A stretch of DNA of 35,397 nt from Chlorobiota bacterium (GCA_030596395.1 JAUVKF010000037.1:1-35397); one strand, 5' to 3'; counted from the first letter of the stretch, positions 15,778 through 24,121 are shown. The notes: generated from the letters alone by a model not told the origin. Numbers and translations are program-made.

Positions 15778-16281
15778 ATGGAAACAATCGGCATATTTTA
15801 TGGTTCAACATACGGCATGACGGAGAAAGTAACCGAAAAGATCAAAAAAGCTTTTGGCAGGGCCAAAGTAGATGTTTATAATTTGAATACTGCCTCTCCC
15901 GAGGATATGACAAAATATAAAAACCTCATTTTCGGAACCTCAGCCTGGGGTATCGGTGAAATGCAGGACGATTGGGAATATTTTATTGATAAGCTTGCTG
16001 AGATTGATTTTTCAGAACGAAAACTGGCATTATTTGGCCTGGGTGATCAGAAAGAATACCCCGAGAGTTTTGTTGACGGAATGGGAACTCTATATTGCCG
16101 CCTTCCGGATAAGTCGTGTGTTATAGGACAAACTGCGATTGATGGCTACGATTTTTATTTCTCACTTGCTAATAAAGACGGCAAATTCATTGGTCTGGTG
16201 CTGGATGAACATCACCAAAAAAACCTCACTGACGAGAGGATTAAAAAATGGGTCGCTCAGCTTAAAAATGAATTTATCTAA
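15778..16281 (+). CDS. fldA: flavodoxin
   Basis: A 167-residue long-chain-type flavodoxin. It binds FMN and carries electrons at low potential, replacing ferredoxin in many bacteria under iron limitation. The phosphate loop is FYGSTYGMTEKV (residues 7-18), with Tyr12 and Met14 in place of the usual Thr and Asn. Further marks are LIFGTSAWGIGEMQDDWEYF (first ring-stacking loop) and LFGLGDQKEYPESFVDGMG (second loop, with YPE). Length fits the family (about 165-175). It has its own strong promoter and is alone in its transcription unit. The partner enzyme is not in the window. The closeness of haem/iron-linked genes (ChaN and a HmuY-like remnant) would fit iron-responsive control, but no Fur box was identified. 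Confidence 0.92.
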   Translation: METIGIFYGSTYGMTEKVTEKIKKAFGRAKVDVYNLNTASPEDMTKYKNLIFGTSAWGIGEMQDDWEYFIDKLAEIDFSERKLALFGLGDQKEYPESFVDGMGTLYCRLPDKSCVIGQTAIDGYDFYFSLANKDGKFIGLVLDEHHQKNLTDERIKKWVAQLKNEFI

Positions 16282-16578
16282 ATAAGCTTTTCAGAACTTT
16301 TATCATAATCTATTTAATAAAACTTATAAATTTGTTGGTGGAGTGTGTTTGGGCAACTTTCAAACCCAACAGTTGGTGTTATTTGCTTTTTTCTGGCTTG
16401 TTATTGCTGACCTGATTACACTTCACTAAAAATTCATTTATGGTTTTGATCCTTTCATCATTGAAACACCTTTTACTAAAACAGACATTTCAACCGGCAA
16501 ATCAAATACTGATAACAGATCAAAGTTTGATAAGTTTAAAGATCAATCCAATATTGATTTTTTTTATTACCTATGTAG
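16282..16578 (+). other. non-coding stretch after flavodoxin
   Basis: AT-rich with no start-bearing frame. One frame (16430-16603) stays open for 57 codons, with coding-like composition (KFIYGFDPFIIETPFTK) but no start codon, and ends in the PDZ remnant in a different frame. It may be degraded coding DNA. I see no promoter or clear terminator. Confidence 0.35.
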
Positions 16579-16755
16579 TCATTTTTCCATCGTAATATTG
16601 TAGCTATTGAAGGTGGTGAAATACAAGATATTTATAAGTATATGGCAAGAACGGGAAAACTTAAGCCCGGACAAACTATAACTGTTGATATTGAAAGAGA
16701 TGGAAAAAGTGAAGAATTACTTATTCGACTTGAAGAATTAGTTGACAGTAGGTAG
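16579..16755 (+). pseudogene. PDZ-domain C-terminal remnant
   Basis: An open frame without a start codon, ending in TAG at 16753-16755. It reads NIVAIEGGEIQDIYKYM, then KLKPGQTITVDIERDGK and LLIRLEELVDSR. This is the last third of a PDZ domain as found at the C-terminus of Bacteroidota M28-type aminopeptidases and some S41 proteases (xGGxEIxDIYDYM, then LKPGxTxxVxVxRxGK). No catalytic domain lies upstream, and there is a stop at 16576-16578. I take it as the tail of a deleted peptidase gene. The DNA after it (from 16756) carries GCCGGCAATCGGCAG, another type of intergenic repeat. Confidence 0.55.
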
Positions 16756-16831
16756 TCAACAGCCGGCAATCGGCAGTAGCATCACAGGTAACCATTAACA
16801 AGTATATTATTAAAATTAGAATCAGAAAATT

Positions 16832-17704
16832 ATGAGAAAATCACTAGTGTACATCTTACTATTTGCCTTTGTAGGCTTTGCTTTTAAAAGTGACAAACCT
16901 GCTTATGTATTGTATGACCAACAAGGAAAAATGGTAAAATATGAAAAAATGATTAAGGATTTACAGGAAGCAGATATTGTATTTTTTGGTGAATTGCATA
17001 CTGATCCAATTGCACATTGGATGCAATATGAAATTACTGTTGACTTGTTTAAAGCAAAAAAACAAGACTTAATTATTGGCTCTGAAATGTTCGAGGCCGA
17101 TAATCAATTGCTTCTGGATGAGTATTTAGCCGGAACTTATGCAGCTAAAAAATTTGAAGCAGAAGCAAAACTATGGGGTAACTACAAAACCGATTACAAA
17201 CCGGTATTAGATTTTGCAAAAGATAGTGGGTTGCGATATATTGCCACAAATATTCCCCGCAGGTATGCTTCAGTAGTGCATAAAAAAGGTTTTGAAGGTT
17301 TAAACGAACTTAGTGATGAAGCAAAAGCTTTAATCGGACCCGACTTAGAAAAACTATACGATAAAGATGTTGCATGCTATGCTGACATGATGAATATGGC
17401 TGGAATGGGTGCCCATGTTAACGAAAATTTTCCTAAAGCACAGGCTGCAAAAGATGCAACTATGGCTCATTTTATTCTTGAAAATTGGTCTGAAGGTAAG
17501 TTGTTTTTCCATTTTAATGGTGCATACCATTCTGACAATTTTGAAGGTATTGTTTGGTGGATCAATAAACTTAAACCAGGACTAAATATTAAGACAATTA
17601 GCACGGTTTATCAAAAAGACATTCAAAAGCTTTGCGAAGATAACATTGACAGGGCAAATTATATTATTGCAATACCTGAAACAATGACACAAACTAAGAG
17701 GTAG
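16832..17704 (+). CDS. ChaN-family protein, paralogue 1
   Basis: A 290-residue protein of the ChaN/DUF399 family (haem-binding uptake, Tiki/EreA-like fold). Hydrophobic signal sequence MRKSLVYILLFAFVGFAF, with no lipobox Cys despite the common name ChaN-family lipoprotein. Family marks: FFGELHTDPIAHW (Gly53-Glu54-x-His56), LIIGSEMFEADNQLLLDEYL, NIPRRYASVVHKKG, and near the C-terminus HFNGAYHSDNFEGI, which carries a second His. In Campylobacter a ChaN lipoprotein binds haem; others of the fold are metal-dependent hydrolases, so the role stays open. It is flanked by a PDZ remnant upstream and a HmuY-like remnant downstream, suggesting the survivor of a decayed locus. A second copy is at 27051-27908. 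Confidence 0.8.
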   Translation: MRKSLVYILLFAFVGFAFKSDKPAYVLYDQQGKMVKYEKMIKDLQEADIVFFGELHTDPIAHWMQYEITVDLFKAKKQDLIIGSEMFEADNQLLLDEYLAGTYAAKKFEAEAKLWGNYKTDYKPVLDFAKDSGLRYIATNIPRRYASVVHKKGFEGLNELSDEAKALIGPDLEKLYDKDVACYADMMNMAGMGAHVNENFPKAQAAKDATMAHFILENWSEGKLFFHFNGAYHSDNFEGIVWWINKLKPGLNIKTISTVYQKDIQKLCEDNIDRANYIIAIPETMTQTKR

Positions 17705-17708
17705 ATAA

Positions 17709-18047
17709 CTTTACGTTAAAGAAGATATAATAAAATACGTTACAGGAACTTTTATCAATCCTTCCGGAACATTGGTTGCATTCGATTCAACCATGACATT
17801 TCAAAATATTACCCTTGATGATGTTCTTTACCTGGATTATACTTTTGCTCAGGATGCAATTGGTTATGAATGGAAAATACTCTATGGTGATATCAATGGA
17901 GGTGATTTTTATTACAAAACCAAATCAAATTATAACTACTTCATCAAGAGTATGAAAGGCATTTATTACAAGTTCCATTTTACCGGATTTTACCATCAAG
18001 AAACCGGTGAAAAAGGATATCCTTCTTTTGAATATCTGCGCTCATAA
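17709..18047 (+). pseudogene. truncated HmuY-family-like gene, C-terminal part
   Basis: An open frame from just after a stop at 17706-17708 to the TAA at 18045-18047, about 112 codons, with no ATG near its start (only TTG, for example at 17772). The product is beta-rich and ends FYYKTKSNYNYFIKSMKGIY, YKFHFTGFYHQ, then KGYPSFEYLRS. This resembles the end of HmuY-family (PF14064) haem-binding proteins, where a strand of the form (K)YYKLxIxxYY leads to a final GxxxFxY. The signal or lipoprotein N-terminus is missing. It begins 4 bases after the ChaN stop, so it was probably in the same transcript. Assignment is by pattern only. Confidence 0.5.
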
Positions 18048-18060
18048 TTTTTTACTTTTG
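18026..18060 (+). promoter_or_regulatory. lgt promoter, nearly at the start codon
   Basis: TTTTG (18026-18030), 22 nt, then TACTTTTG (18053-18060) followed by CGCC. The -7 box ends only 7 bases before the lgt ATG at 18068, so the transcript would have a leader of about three bases or none. It overlaps the end of the HmuY-like remnant. Confidence 0.55.
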
Positions 18061-18067
18061 CGCCACT

Positions 18068-18907
18068 ATGCTGAATTACATTGTTTGGAACGTAAGTCCC
18101 AATATTTTTACTATCCCTGAAGATGTTTGGCTGATAGGCGGTTTTTCCGTCAGGTGGTATGGTTTACTTTTTGCCTTGTCGTTTGCCGTTGGTTATGTGA
18201 TGATGCAACGGATGTTTAAAAACGAAGGTATACCTATTAAGGTATTGGATGAGTTAACCACCTATATGATCATTTTTACCATACTGGGTGCGCGGATTGG
18301 CCACTGCCTGTTTTACGAGCCCGATTATTATCTGTCCAATCCACTGGATATTTTAAAAATATGGGAAGGAGGATTAGCCAGTCATGGAGCCGGCATCGGT
18401 ATCATGGTTGGCTTGTACTTTTTTTCCAGGAAAAACAAAAAACCGTTTTTGTGGACAATGGACCGAATCGTGATTGTTGTTGCTCTTTCAGGGTTTTTCA
18501 TCAGGACAGGCAACCTGATGAATTCTGAAATTTTCGGTGATGTAACAACATTACCATGGGGATTTATTTTCAAACGATATTACATTCAATCCTATACAAT
18601 TGATCCACGGCATCCTACCCAAATTTATGAGGCAATCGTTTACCTGTTCACTTTTATCTTTTTATTTAAAATGTATTGGAGCCACAAAGGTAAAACCAAA
18701 CCCGGAATGCTGTTTGGATGGTTCCTTGTTTTGGTTTTTGGGGTCAGGTTCTTTATTGAATTTATTAAAGTTCCACAGGTCGGTTTTGAAGAAAATATGA
18801 TGCTCAATATGGGCCAGTGGTTAAGTATTCCTTTTGTAATACTGGGAGTTATCCTTATTTTTCGGGCATCAAAACAAAAGCCCACTGTAGTAACAACGGA
18901 CTCCTGA
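18068..18907 (+). CDS. lgt: prolipoprotein diacylglyceryl transferase
   Basis: 279 residues. Lgt moves a diacylglyceryl group from phosphatidylglycerol to the lipobox Cys of prolipoproteins in the inner membrane, the first step of lipoprotein maturation. Seven hydrophobic segments are visible. Family signatures: SVRWYGLLFALSF near residue 30, ILGARIGHCLFYEP near 78, GLASHGAGIGI near 102, the Lgt signature RTGNLMNSEIFG near 147 (with the essential Arg and Asn), and DPRHPTQIYEAIVYL near 180. Length is normal. The start is the only Met before the conserved N-terminus. Clients in this window include the lipoprotein at 9856. The gene converges on the GT117 gene. Confidence 0.95.
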   Translation: MLNYIVWNVSPNIFTIPEDVWLIGGFSVRWYGLLFALSFAVGYVMMQRMFKNEGIPIKVLDELTTYMIIFTILGARIGHCLFYEPDYYLSNPLDILKIWEGGLASHGAGIGIMVGLYFFSRKNKKPFLWTMDRIVIVVALSGFFIRTGNLMNSEIFGDVTTLPWGFIFKRYYIQSYTIDPRHPTQIYEAIVYLFTFIFLFKMYWSHKGKTKPGMLFGWFLVLVFGVRFFIEFIKVPQVGFEENMMLNMGQWLSIPFVILGVILIFRASKQKPTVVTTDS

Positions 18908-18918
18908 TTCTTTTTACC

Positions 18919-18991
18919 ATACTCGGGCGCGAATTTTTCGCGTCCGTATGCATTACCTAATAGACGCTTCCATCCCGAAATCTTTCGGGAT
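18919..18991. terminator. two hairpins between convergent lgt and GT117 genes
   Basis: The first stem pairs CGGGCGCGAA (18924-18933) with TTCGCGTCCG (18937-18946) over a TTT loop with one G-U. The second pairs ATCCCGAAA (18972-18980) with TTTCGGGAT (18983-18991) over a 2-nt loop. Neither has a strong U-run on the plus strand. The second resembles the CCCGAAA-TTTCGGG palindromes common between genes in Bacteroidota. Both lie where a bidirectional terminator is expected. Confidence 0.55.
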
Positions 18992-19008
18992 CCGAACGCC
19001 GGAAGGCC

Positions 19009-22000
19009 TTACCGCATATTAAATATGCCCAGGTTTTCAATCAGATCTTGTTCAAATTCATCTGAAAGTTCAAATTGTTGATGATGATCGGCAAGTTGCG
19101 CTATCCGCTGAAGCACAGCCATCGACTCCTGAATTTGATCATTATAATATTGAGCATGTTTTTCGTCAAGTGAAGCAAAATAATTAAGGTCATCTATATA
19201 GCGTTTCGCAATTGATCTTAACACATCTTCGCCTTTATCATCGGCGCCGGCCTTAAAATAATTGTCGGCCCAGGGAATCATAAAAAAATCAAATGGGAAT
19301 TTATTCTCAGGAAAGAAATACAAACCCCTGTCAAGCACTTCAACAACCGAATCATACTTTTGTTGGTTTGCCAAAGCCTGTGCCAGTCTGATGTAGTTTT
19401 GTTTCATAATTCCCACAGTGCGGTCACTTTCGCGGTCAACTACCACATCATCTTCATTCAACCTTCCCCAACGTACATCGTCTGCCATTAACACTTCATA
19501 TGTTCTATCAGCATTAACGCCTCCAACTCTCTTAATGTATTCAGGCGCAGGTGTAGGTTTAAACCGATAAACAATTCCTTCCAGATGACAGTATTTATCG
19601 ATATTAAAAACCGATTTTATACTATTTGGATTGGCAAAATAAATCGGCCGTTTCCAATTATTAGTTGCAATAATATCCAGTAACATCAAATCATTCCGGT
19701 ACAAAGCATTTTGCTTGATATTCCAAACAATGCTGTCTACAATTTTATCCGCATTTTCCTGACGGACAGTTCCGGTAGCAAGGACGACATCTTTATTGAT
19801 CGGCAATCGGAGTTTTTTTGTCGGAACATAGTTAAGCCACGTACCATCCTGCAGCGGAACCTGCGAACGTTTATCCGTGCTCTTCACAAAGTCAATGACC
19901 TCTTTTAAGTTAACACGCTGATCGTATCGCTCAAAAATTGGAACATAGTTTTGCTCCCCCTTTGCATAAAACTTTCGATCAATTGACAAAGGAAGCGGAT
20001 CCGACTCATAGGCTTTCATGAACATCTGGTTAACATACCAGTCGCCCGAAGAGAGCATATAATTAACAACCCTGACATCTGTACGGATGCCTTCAACTTC
20101 CTGCACATACCATAACGGGAAAGTGTCATTGTCACCATTGGTAAACAATATAGCATTGGGTTCACACGATTCCAGGTACATTCGGGCAAAATCACGGGTA
20201 GCATATTTTCCTGACCGGTTATGCGAGTCCCATCCTTGAACCGCCATAACGGTTGGTACAAGTAAAAAACTAACCACTGTAACAAGTCCTGCAACCATAG
20301 TTTTATTCGACACATATTTCTGCAAAGCATCATACAATGCCAGTACACCAAACCCTATCCATATGGCAAATGCATAAAATGAACCAGCGTACGCATAATC
20401 CCTTTCCCTGGGTTGCAAGGGTGTTTGATTCAAATAAATAATAATGGCAAGTCCGGTCATAATAAACAAAAGAAATACGACCCATGTATCGGATTTACTT
20501 TTATTCAGATGGAAAAAGAACCCCAGTAAACCCAGGATTAATGGTAATAAATAAAACGTTGTCCGGGCTGGGTTTTGCATGCTTTCAGGCAGATTCGACT
20601 GGTCACCTAACCTTGAGCTATCAATAAATCCAATCCCCGTAATCCAGTTCCCATGCTCAATCTCTCCCTGGCTTTCAATATTATTTTGCCTGCCGACGAA
20701 GTTCCACATGAAATACCTGAAATACATATGATTTATCTGGTAGGTAAAGAAAAATTTCAGGTTTTCGCCAAAGGTCGGTTTGTATAAAACATCGGTTGTC
20801 CCATCAGCATTAGTTATCCTTACCGGTGTACCTTTATCGCCTCCATATTGTTTGTACAATGAAATATGTGCCGGTTTCTGGTTGCTCCACATCCGTGGGA
20901 AAATTGTTGTAAACCGATCATCGTAAATTGGTACCGTACCTTTTCTGTCGTCTTTGATTACATATTCACCTTTTTCGATATCTTTCATATAAACAGGATT
21001 GCCGTCTTTGAAATCAACCCTGGGGGCATTGTAATATTGCCCATGCCCCAATGGCCAGGTTCCGTATTGTTCCCTGTTCAGGTACGACAATAGGCTGATA
21101 GCATCTTTCGGATCATTTTCATTAATCGGTGTATTGGAATTAGCCCTGATAACCAAAATGAAGAAAGAAGAATATCCGATTAATATAAAGATAAGTGCCA
21201 GAATAGCCGTGTTAAGCACAGTTTTCCCTCTTGTCCTGCTGTAATAAAGCCCACCTAATATAAGCGCTATGATAAATACAAAATAGATGACTGTGCCTGA
21301 ATTAAATGGCAAACCAATAGTATTGATAAAAAACAATTCAAATTTTCCAGCCAATTGCACAATACCGGGAATAATTACGTACATGATCATAGCCAATATT
21401 AAAATTGACAGGATACCTGCTGCAATAAAGCCTTTGGTTGAATATTTGTATTTCTTAAAATAATAAACATAAACAATAGCAGGAATTGCCACTAAATTAA
21501 GCAGGTGAACACCTATCGAGAGTCCCATCATATATGCGATAAGCAACAACCAGCGATAACCATGTTTATGATCAGCAACTTCTTCCCACCTGAGTATAGC
21601 CCAAAAAACAATGGCTGTAAATAGTGATGACATCGCATAAACCTCACCCTCAACGGCAGAAAACCAGAATGATTCTGAAAAAGTATAAGCCAAGGCACCA
21701 ACAATTCCAGCGCCAAGTACAGCCCATGTCTGGCCCTGTGTCATTACATCACCTTCCGATTTTACATAAAGCTTTTTCGCCAGCATGGTAATCGACCAGT
21801 ACAGGAAAAGAATGGTAAAACTGCTCGACAGTGCCGACATGACGTTGATCATCAGTGCTACATTTTCCACATTACCAAATGCAAACAGGGTGAAAAACCT
21901 ACCTAATAATTGGAAAAACGGGGCTCCGGGCGGGTGGCCAACCTGTAATTTATAGGCCGTTGCAATATATTCGCCACAATCCCACCAACTGGCAGTGGGT

Positions 22001-22083
22001 TCAAGCGTTAAAAAATAAACTGTAGTAGCAATGGCAAAAACCAGCCATCCCACAATGTCGTTGATTCTTTTAAAATTATTCAT
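19009..22083 (-). CDS. DUF2723/GT117 polytopic membrane glycosyltransferase-like protein
   Basis: 1024 residues from the ATG at 22083 (MNNFKRINDIVGWLVF); a longer frame adds nine residues. The N-terminal DUF2723 domain starts with TLEPTASWWDCGEYIATAYK and VGHPPGAPFFQLLGR, which hold the conserved Asp/Glu and the HPPG motif, followed by about a dozen transmembrane helices. Around residue 530 comes the conserved QTPLQPRERDYAYAGSFYAF. The C-terminal part (~620-1024) is soluble, with FTNGDNDTFPLWYVQEVEGI and then TPR-like helices. The fold is related to protein O-mannosyltransferases (GT-C), and the vertebrate relative TMEM260 is an O-mannosyltransferase. A role in glycosylating exported proteins or envelope glycans is likely but unproven here. 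It is divergent from tRNA-Gln. Confidence 0.85.
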   Translation of the reverse strand: MNNFKRINDIVGWLVFAIATTVYFLTLEPTASWWDCGEYIATAYKLQVGHPPGAPFFQLLGRFFTLFAFGNVENVALMINVMSALSSSFTILFLYWSITMLAKKLYVKSEGDVMTQGQTWAVLGAGIVGALAYTFSESFWFSAVEGEVYAMSSLFTAIVFWAILRWEEVADHKHGYRWLLLIAYMMGLSIGVHLLNLVAIPAIVYVYYFKKYKYSTKGFIAAGILSILILAMIMYVIIPGIVQLAGKFELFFINTIGLPFNSGTVIYFVFIIALILGGLYYSRTRGKTVLNTAILALIFILIGYSSFFILVIRANSNTPINENDPKDAISLLSYLNREQYGTWPLGHGQYYNAPRVDFKDGNPVYMKDIEKGEYVIKDDRKGTVPIYDDRFTTIFPRMWSNQKPAHISLYKQYGGDKGTPVRITNADGTTDVLYKPTFGENLKFFFTYQINHMYFRYFMWNFVGRQNNIESQGEIEHGNWITGIGFIDSSRLGDQSNLPESMQNPARTTFYLLPLILGLLGFFFHLNKSKSDTWVVFLLFIMTGLAIIIYLNQTPLQPRERDYAYAGSFYAFAIWIGFGVLALYDALQKYVSNKTMVAGLVTVVSFLLVPTVMAVQGWDSHNRSGKYATRDFARMYLESCEPNAILFTNGDNDTFPLWYVQEVEGIRTDVRVVNYMLSSGDWYVNQMFMKAYESDPLPLSIDRKFYAKGEQNYVPIFERYDQRVNLKEVIDFVKSTDKRSQVPLQDGTWLNYVPTKKLRLPINKDVVLATGTVRQENADKIVDSIVWNIKQNALYRNDLMLLDIIATNNWKRPIYFANPNSIKSVFNIDKYCHLEGIVYRFKPTPAPEYIKRVGGVNADRTYEVLMADDVRWGRLNEDDVVVDRESDRTVGIMKQNYIRLAQALANQQKYDSVVEVLDRGLYFFPENKFPFDFFMIPWADNYFKAGADDKGEDVLRSIAKRYIDDLNYFASLDEKHAQYYNDQIQESMAVLQRIAQLADHHQQFELSDEFEQDLIENLGIFNMR

Positions 22084-22189
22084 GTATGTAAGGGAATAAT
22101 TATTTATCAATTTGGTCTGGCGAAAATATAACTTTTAACAGAACAGAAACTTCGCATTATTAGATATTTAACAGTTTTTAAAATTTTGA

Positions 22190-22219
22190 TTGCTAAATAA
22201 AAAAAATGAAGTACTTTTG
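22190..22219 (+). promoter_or_regulatory. promoter of tRNA-Gln (and probably rimP-nusA-infB)
   Basis: TTG (22190-22192), 19 nt, TACTTTTG (22212-22219), followed by CGCACC. The tRNA begins 10 bases after the box, so the 5' leader would be a few bases long. Confidence 0.65.
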
Positions 22220-22228
22220 CGCACCGAT

Positions 22229-22299
22229 TGTCCGATGGTGTAATGGTAGCACTGCAGTTTTTGGTACTGCCTGTCAAGGTTCGAATCCTTGTCGGACAA
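22229..22299 (+). tRNA. tRNA-Gln (anticodon TTG)
   Basis: A 71-base cloverleaf. The acceptor stem TGTCCGA (22229-22235) pairs with TCGGACA (22292-22298), with discriminator A at 22299. The D arm is GTG...CAC with a GG in the loop. The anticodon stem GCAGT/ACTGC encloses the loop TTTTGGT, whose middle bases give anticodon TTG, reading CAA and CAG. The T arm is CAAGG-TTCGAAT-CCTTG. CCA is not encoded and must be added afterwards. It is the first element of the transcription unit leading into rimP. Confidence 0.95.
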
Positions 22300-22317
22300 C
22301 AAGTTGAGCGATTAGTT

Positions 22318-22343
22318 GAGGGGGCGAAAAGTCCCCTCTTTTT
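22318..22343 (+). terminator. strong rho-independent terminator between tRNA-Gln and rimP
   Basis: GAGGGGGC (22318-22325) pairs with GTCCCCTC (22331-22338): eight pairs with one G-U, closing a GAAAA loop, followed directly by TTTTT (22339-22343). It ends 7 bases before the rimP ATG, leaving no room for a new promoter between terminator and gene. This suggests rimP-nusA-infB depends on read-through, possibly tuned by NusA. Confidence 0.85.
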
Positions 22344-22350
22344 ATAAAAT

Positions 22351-22812
22351 ATGATAAAAAAGGATCAAATAGCACAAATTGTTGAAACCTACCTGGCAGG
22401 AAGCGACTTATTCCTTGTCAGGATGAGCGTTGGCAAGGACAACCTGATCAATGTTTATGTTGATGGTGAAAACGGAGTTACCATTGATGAATGTGTGAAG
22501 TTGAGCCGCTATATTGAGCAAAACCTCGACCGTGAAAAAGAGGATTTTGAATTAAGGGTAAGCTCTCCGGGCGCAGACGAACCTTTTGTAAATATCAGGC
22601 AGTACAGAAAAAATATTGACAGGCCGGTCAAGCTAAAACTCAAAGATGGTTCAGAGAAAAGAGGTGTGCTGGAAAGCGCTGATTCAATTTACATTACGCT
22701 TCAAGAAGAAATAAAAAGTAAAAATAAAAAACATAAAAAAATGACAACAGGCGAAAGCATCCGGATACCGTTGGATGAAATCATTGAAGCCAGGGTCATT
22801 ATAATATTTTAA
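22351..22812 (+). CDS. rimP: ribosome maturation factor RimP
   Basis: 153 residues. RimP binds the free 30S subunit and helps its maturation. The N-terminal domain (~1-80) shows VGKDNLINVYVDGENGVTID then ECVKLSRYIEQNLD and FELRVSSPGADEPF, the last being the most conserved motif of the family (xVSSPGxDRPL). The C-terminal SH3-like domain (~85-153) has VKLKLKDGSEKRGVLE. Length is normal for Bacteroidota. It is the first gene of rimP-nusA-infB, with 21 bases to nusA. The ATG lies 7 bases after a terminator, so its ribosome-binding region overlaps the hairpin's U-run. Confidence 0.93.
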   Translation: MIKKDQIAQIVETYLAGSDLFLVRMSVGKDNLINVYVDGENGVTIDECVKLSRYIEQNLDREKEDFELRVSSPGADEPFVNIRQYRKNIDRPVKLKLKDGSEKRGVLESADSIYITLQEEIKSKNKKHKKMTTGESIRIPLDEIIEARVIIIF

Positions 22813-22833
22813 TCTGTTAAAAACACGAACAAA

Positions 22834-24069
22834 ATGGATGGTATAAACTTGGTCGAAACCTTTTCGGAATTTAAGGAATTCAAAAATATCGACAGGGAAA
22901 CGATGATGCATATTTTGGAAGATGTATTTCATGGCTTGCTCATTAAAAAGTTCGGGGAGGAAAGCAACATTGACATTATTGTTAATATTGACAAAGGTGA
23001 TCTTGAAATATGGCATTACCGCGAAATTGTTGAAGATGGTGAAGTTGAAGACGAACATTTGCAGGTTGCCTTCTCCGATGCTATAAAAATTGAGCCTGAT
23101 TTTGAAGTGGGTGAAGATTTCTCAGAACAGATTTTTCTCGAAGATTTTGGCCGCCGCGATATACTTTCAATTCGTCAGAATTTGGTTTCAAAAATTCTGG
23201 AGTACGAAAAGGATAATGTTTACCGCAAATACAAAGAGCGTGTTGGTGAAATTGTGACAGGAGAAGTTTACCAGGTCTGGAAAAAGGAGATTTTAATCCT
23301 TGACGATGAAGACATCGAACTGATCCTTCCCAAATCAGAGCAAATACCTTCTGACTACTACCGGAAAGGCGATAATATAAGAGCGGTTGTCTCAAAAGTT
23401 GATATGAGAAACAACTCACCGGTTATTATACTGTCACGAACCTCGCCTGTTTTTCTTGAAAGGTTATTTGAAGCAGAGGTCCCTGAGGTTTACGATGGTT
23501 TGATCACCATTAAAAATATTGTTCGTGTTCCGGGTGAGCGTGCGAAAATCGCCGTTGAATCGTATGACGACCGTATTGACCCGGTAGGTGCCTGTGTAGG
23601 CATGAAAGGATCCAGGATACATGGGATTGTACGTGAGCTGAAAAATGAAAATATTGACGTGATCAATTTCACGAACAATACTTCATTGTATATTCAAAGA
23701 TCGTTGTCGCCGGCAAAAATCACTTCTATCAATGTGGTTGAAGACACCAGCCGTGCTGAAGTTTATATGAAACCCGATCAGGTTTCGCTTGCCATTGGTA
23801 AAGGCGGTTTTAATATCCGGCTTGCCGGAAAACTGACCGGTTATGAAATTGATGTTTTCCGCGATTCGGATATTGACACTGAGGATGTTGATATTCAAGA
23901 ATTTGATGATGAGATCGATCAGTGGATTATTGATGAGCTAAAGAGTATCGGATGCGATACCGCCAAAAGTGTGATTGAACTTGAGCCGGCTGAACTGGCA
24001 AAACGCACTGATCTTGAGGAGGAGACCATACTCGAGGTGATGAAGATATTAAAATCCGAGTTCGAATAA
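22834..24069 (+). CDS. nusA: transcription termination/antitermination factor NusA
   Basis: 411 residues. NusA binds RNA polymerase and nascent RNA and modulates pausing, termination and antitermination. Order: N-terminal RNAP-binding domain (~1-125), S1 domain (~130-200, KERVGEIVTGEVYQV and ILPKSEQIPSDYYRKGD), then two KH domains (~205-345, with EVPEVYDGLITIKNIVRVPG, GACVGMKGSRIHGIVREL and SLAIGKGGFNIRLAGKLTG), and a short acidic tail with a helix-hairpin-helix-like end (SIGCDTAKSVIELEPAELA). There are no long C-terminal acidic repeats as in E. coli, which is usual in this phylum. In E. coli NusA regulates its own operon, which is relevant to the terminator before rimP. Confidence 0.95.
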   Translation: MDGINLVETFSEFKEFKNIDRETMMHILEDVFHGLLIKKFGEESNIDIIVNIDKGDLEIWHYREIVEDGEVEDEHLQVAFSDAIKIEPDFEVGEDFSEQIFLEDFGRRDILSIRQNLVSKILEYEKDNVYRKYKERVGEIVTGEVYQVWKKEILILDDEDIELILPKSEQIPSDYYRKGDNIRAVVSKVDMRNNSPVIILSRTSPVFLERLFEAEVPEVYDGLITIKNIVRVPGERAKIAVESYDDRIDPVGACVGMKGSRIHGIVRELKNENIDVINFTNNTSLYIQRSLSPAKITSINVVEDTSRAEVYMKPDQVSLAIGKGGFNIRLAGKLTGYEIDVFRDSDIDTEDVDIQEFDDEIDQWIIDELKSIGCDTAKSVIELEPAELAKRTDLEEETILEVMKILKSEFE

Positions 24070-24075
24070 AAGTAG

Positions 24076-24083
24076 TAATTTTG
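24076..24083 (+). promoter_or_regulatory. possible internal -7 box before infB
   Basis: TAATTTTG matches TAnnTTTG in the 52-base nusA-infB gap, 39 bases before the infB ATG. No TTG lies at the expected spacing upstream, so it may be chance. Confidence 0.25.
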
Positions 24084-24121
24084 CCAGATTTTTAATAGGG
24101 CATTAACAGGAGAGATTATTT

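Noticed and set aside
16430-16603. 57-codon open frame with coding-like composition (KFIYGFDPFIIETPF)
   Set aside because: No start codon and no recognisable family; it ends in a frame different from the PDZ remnant. Too weak to call a gene.
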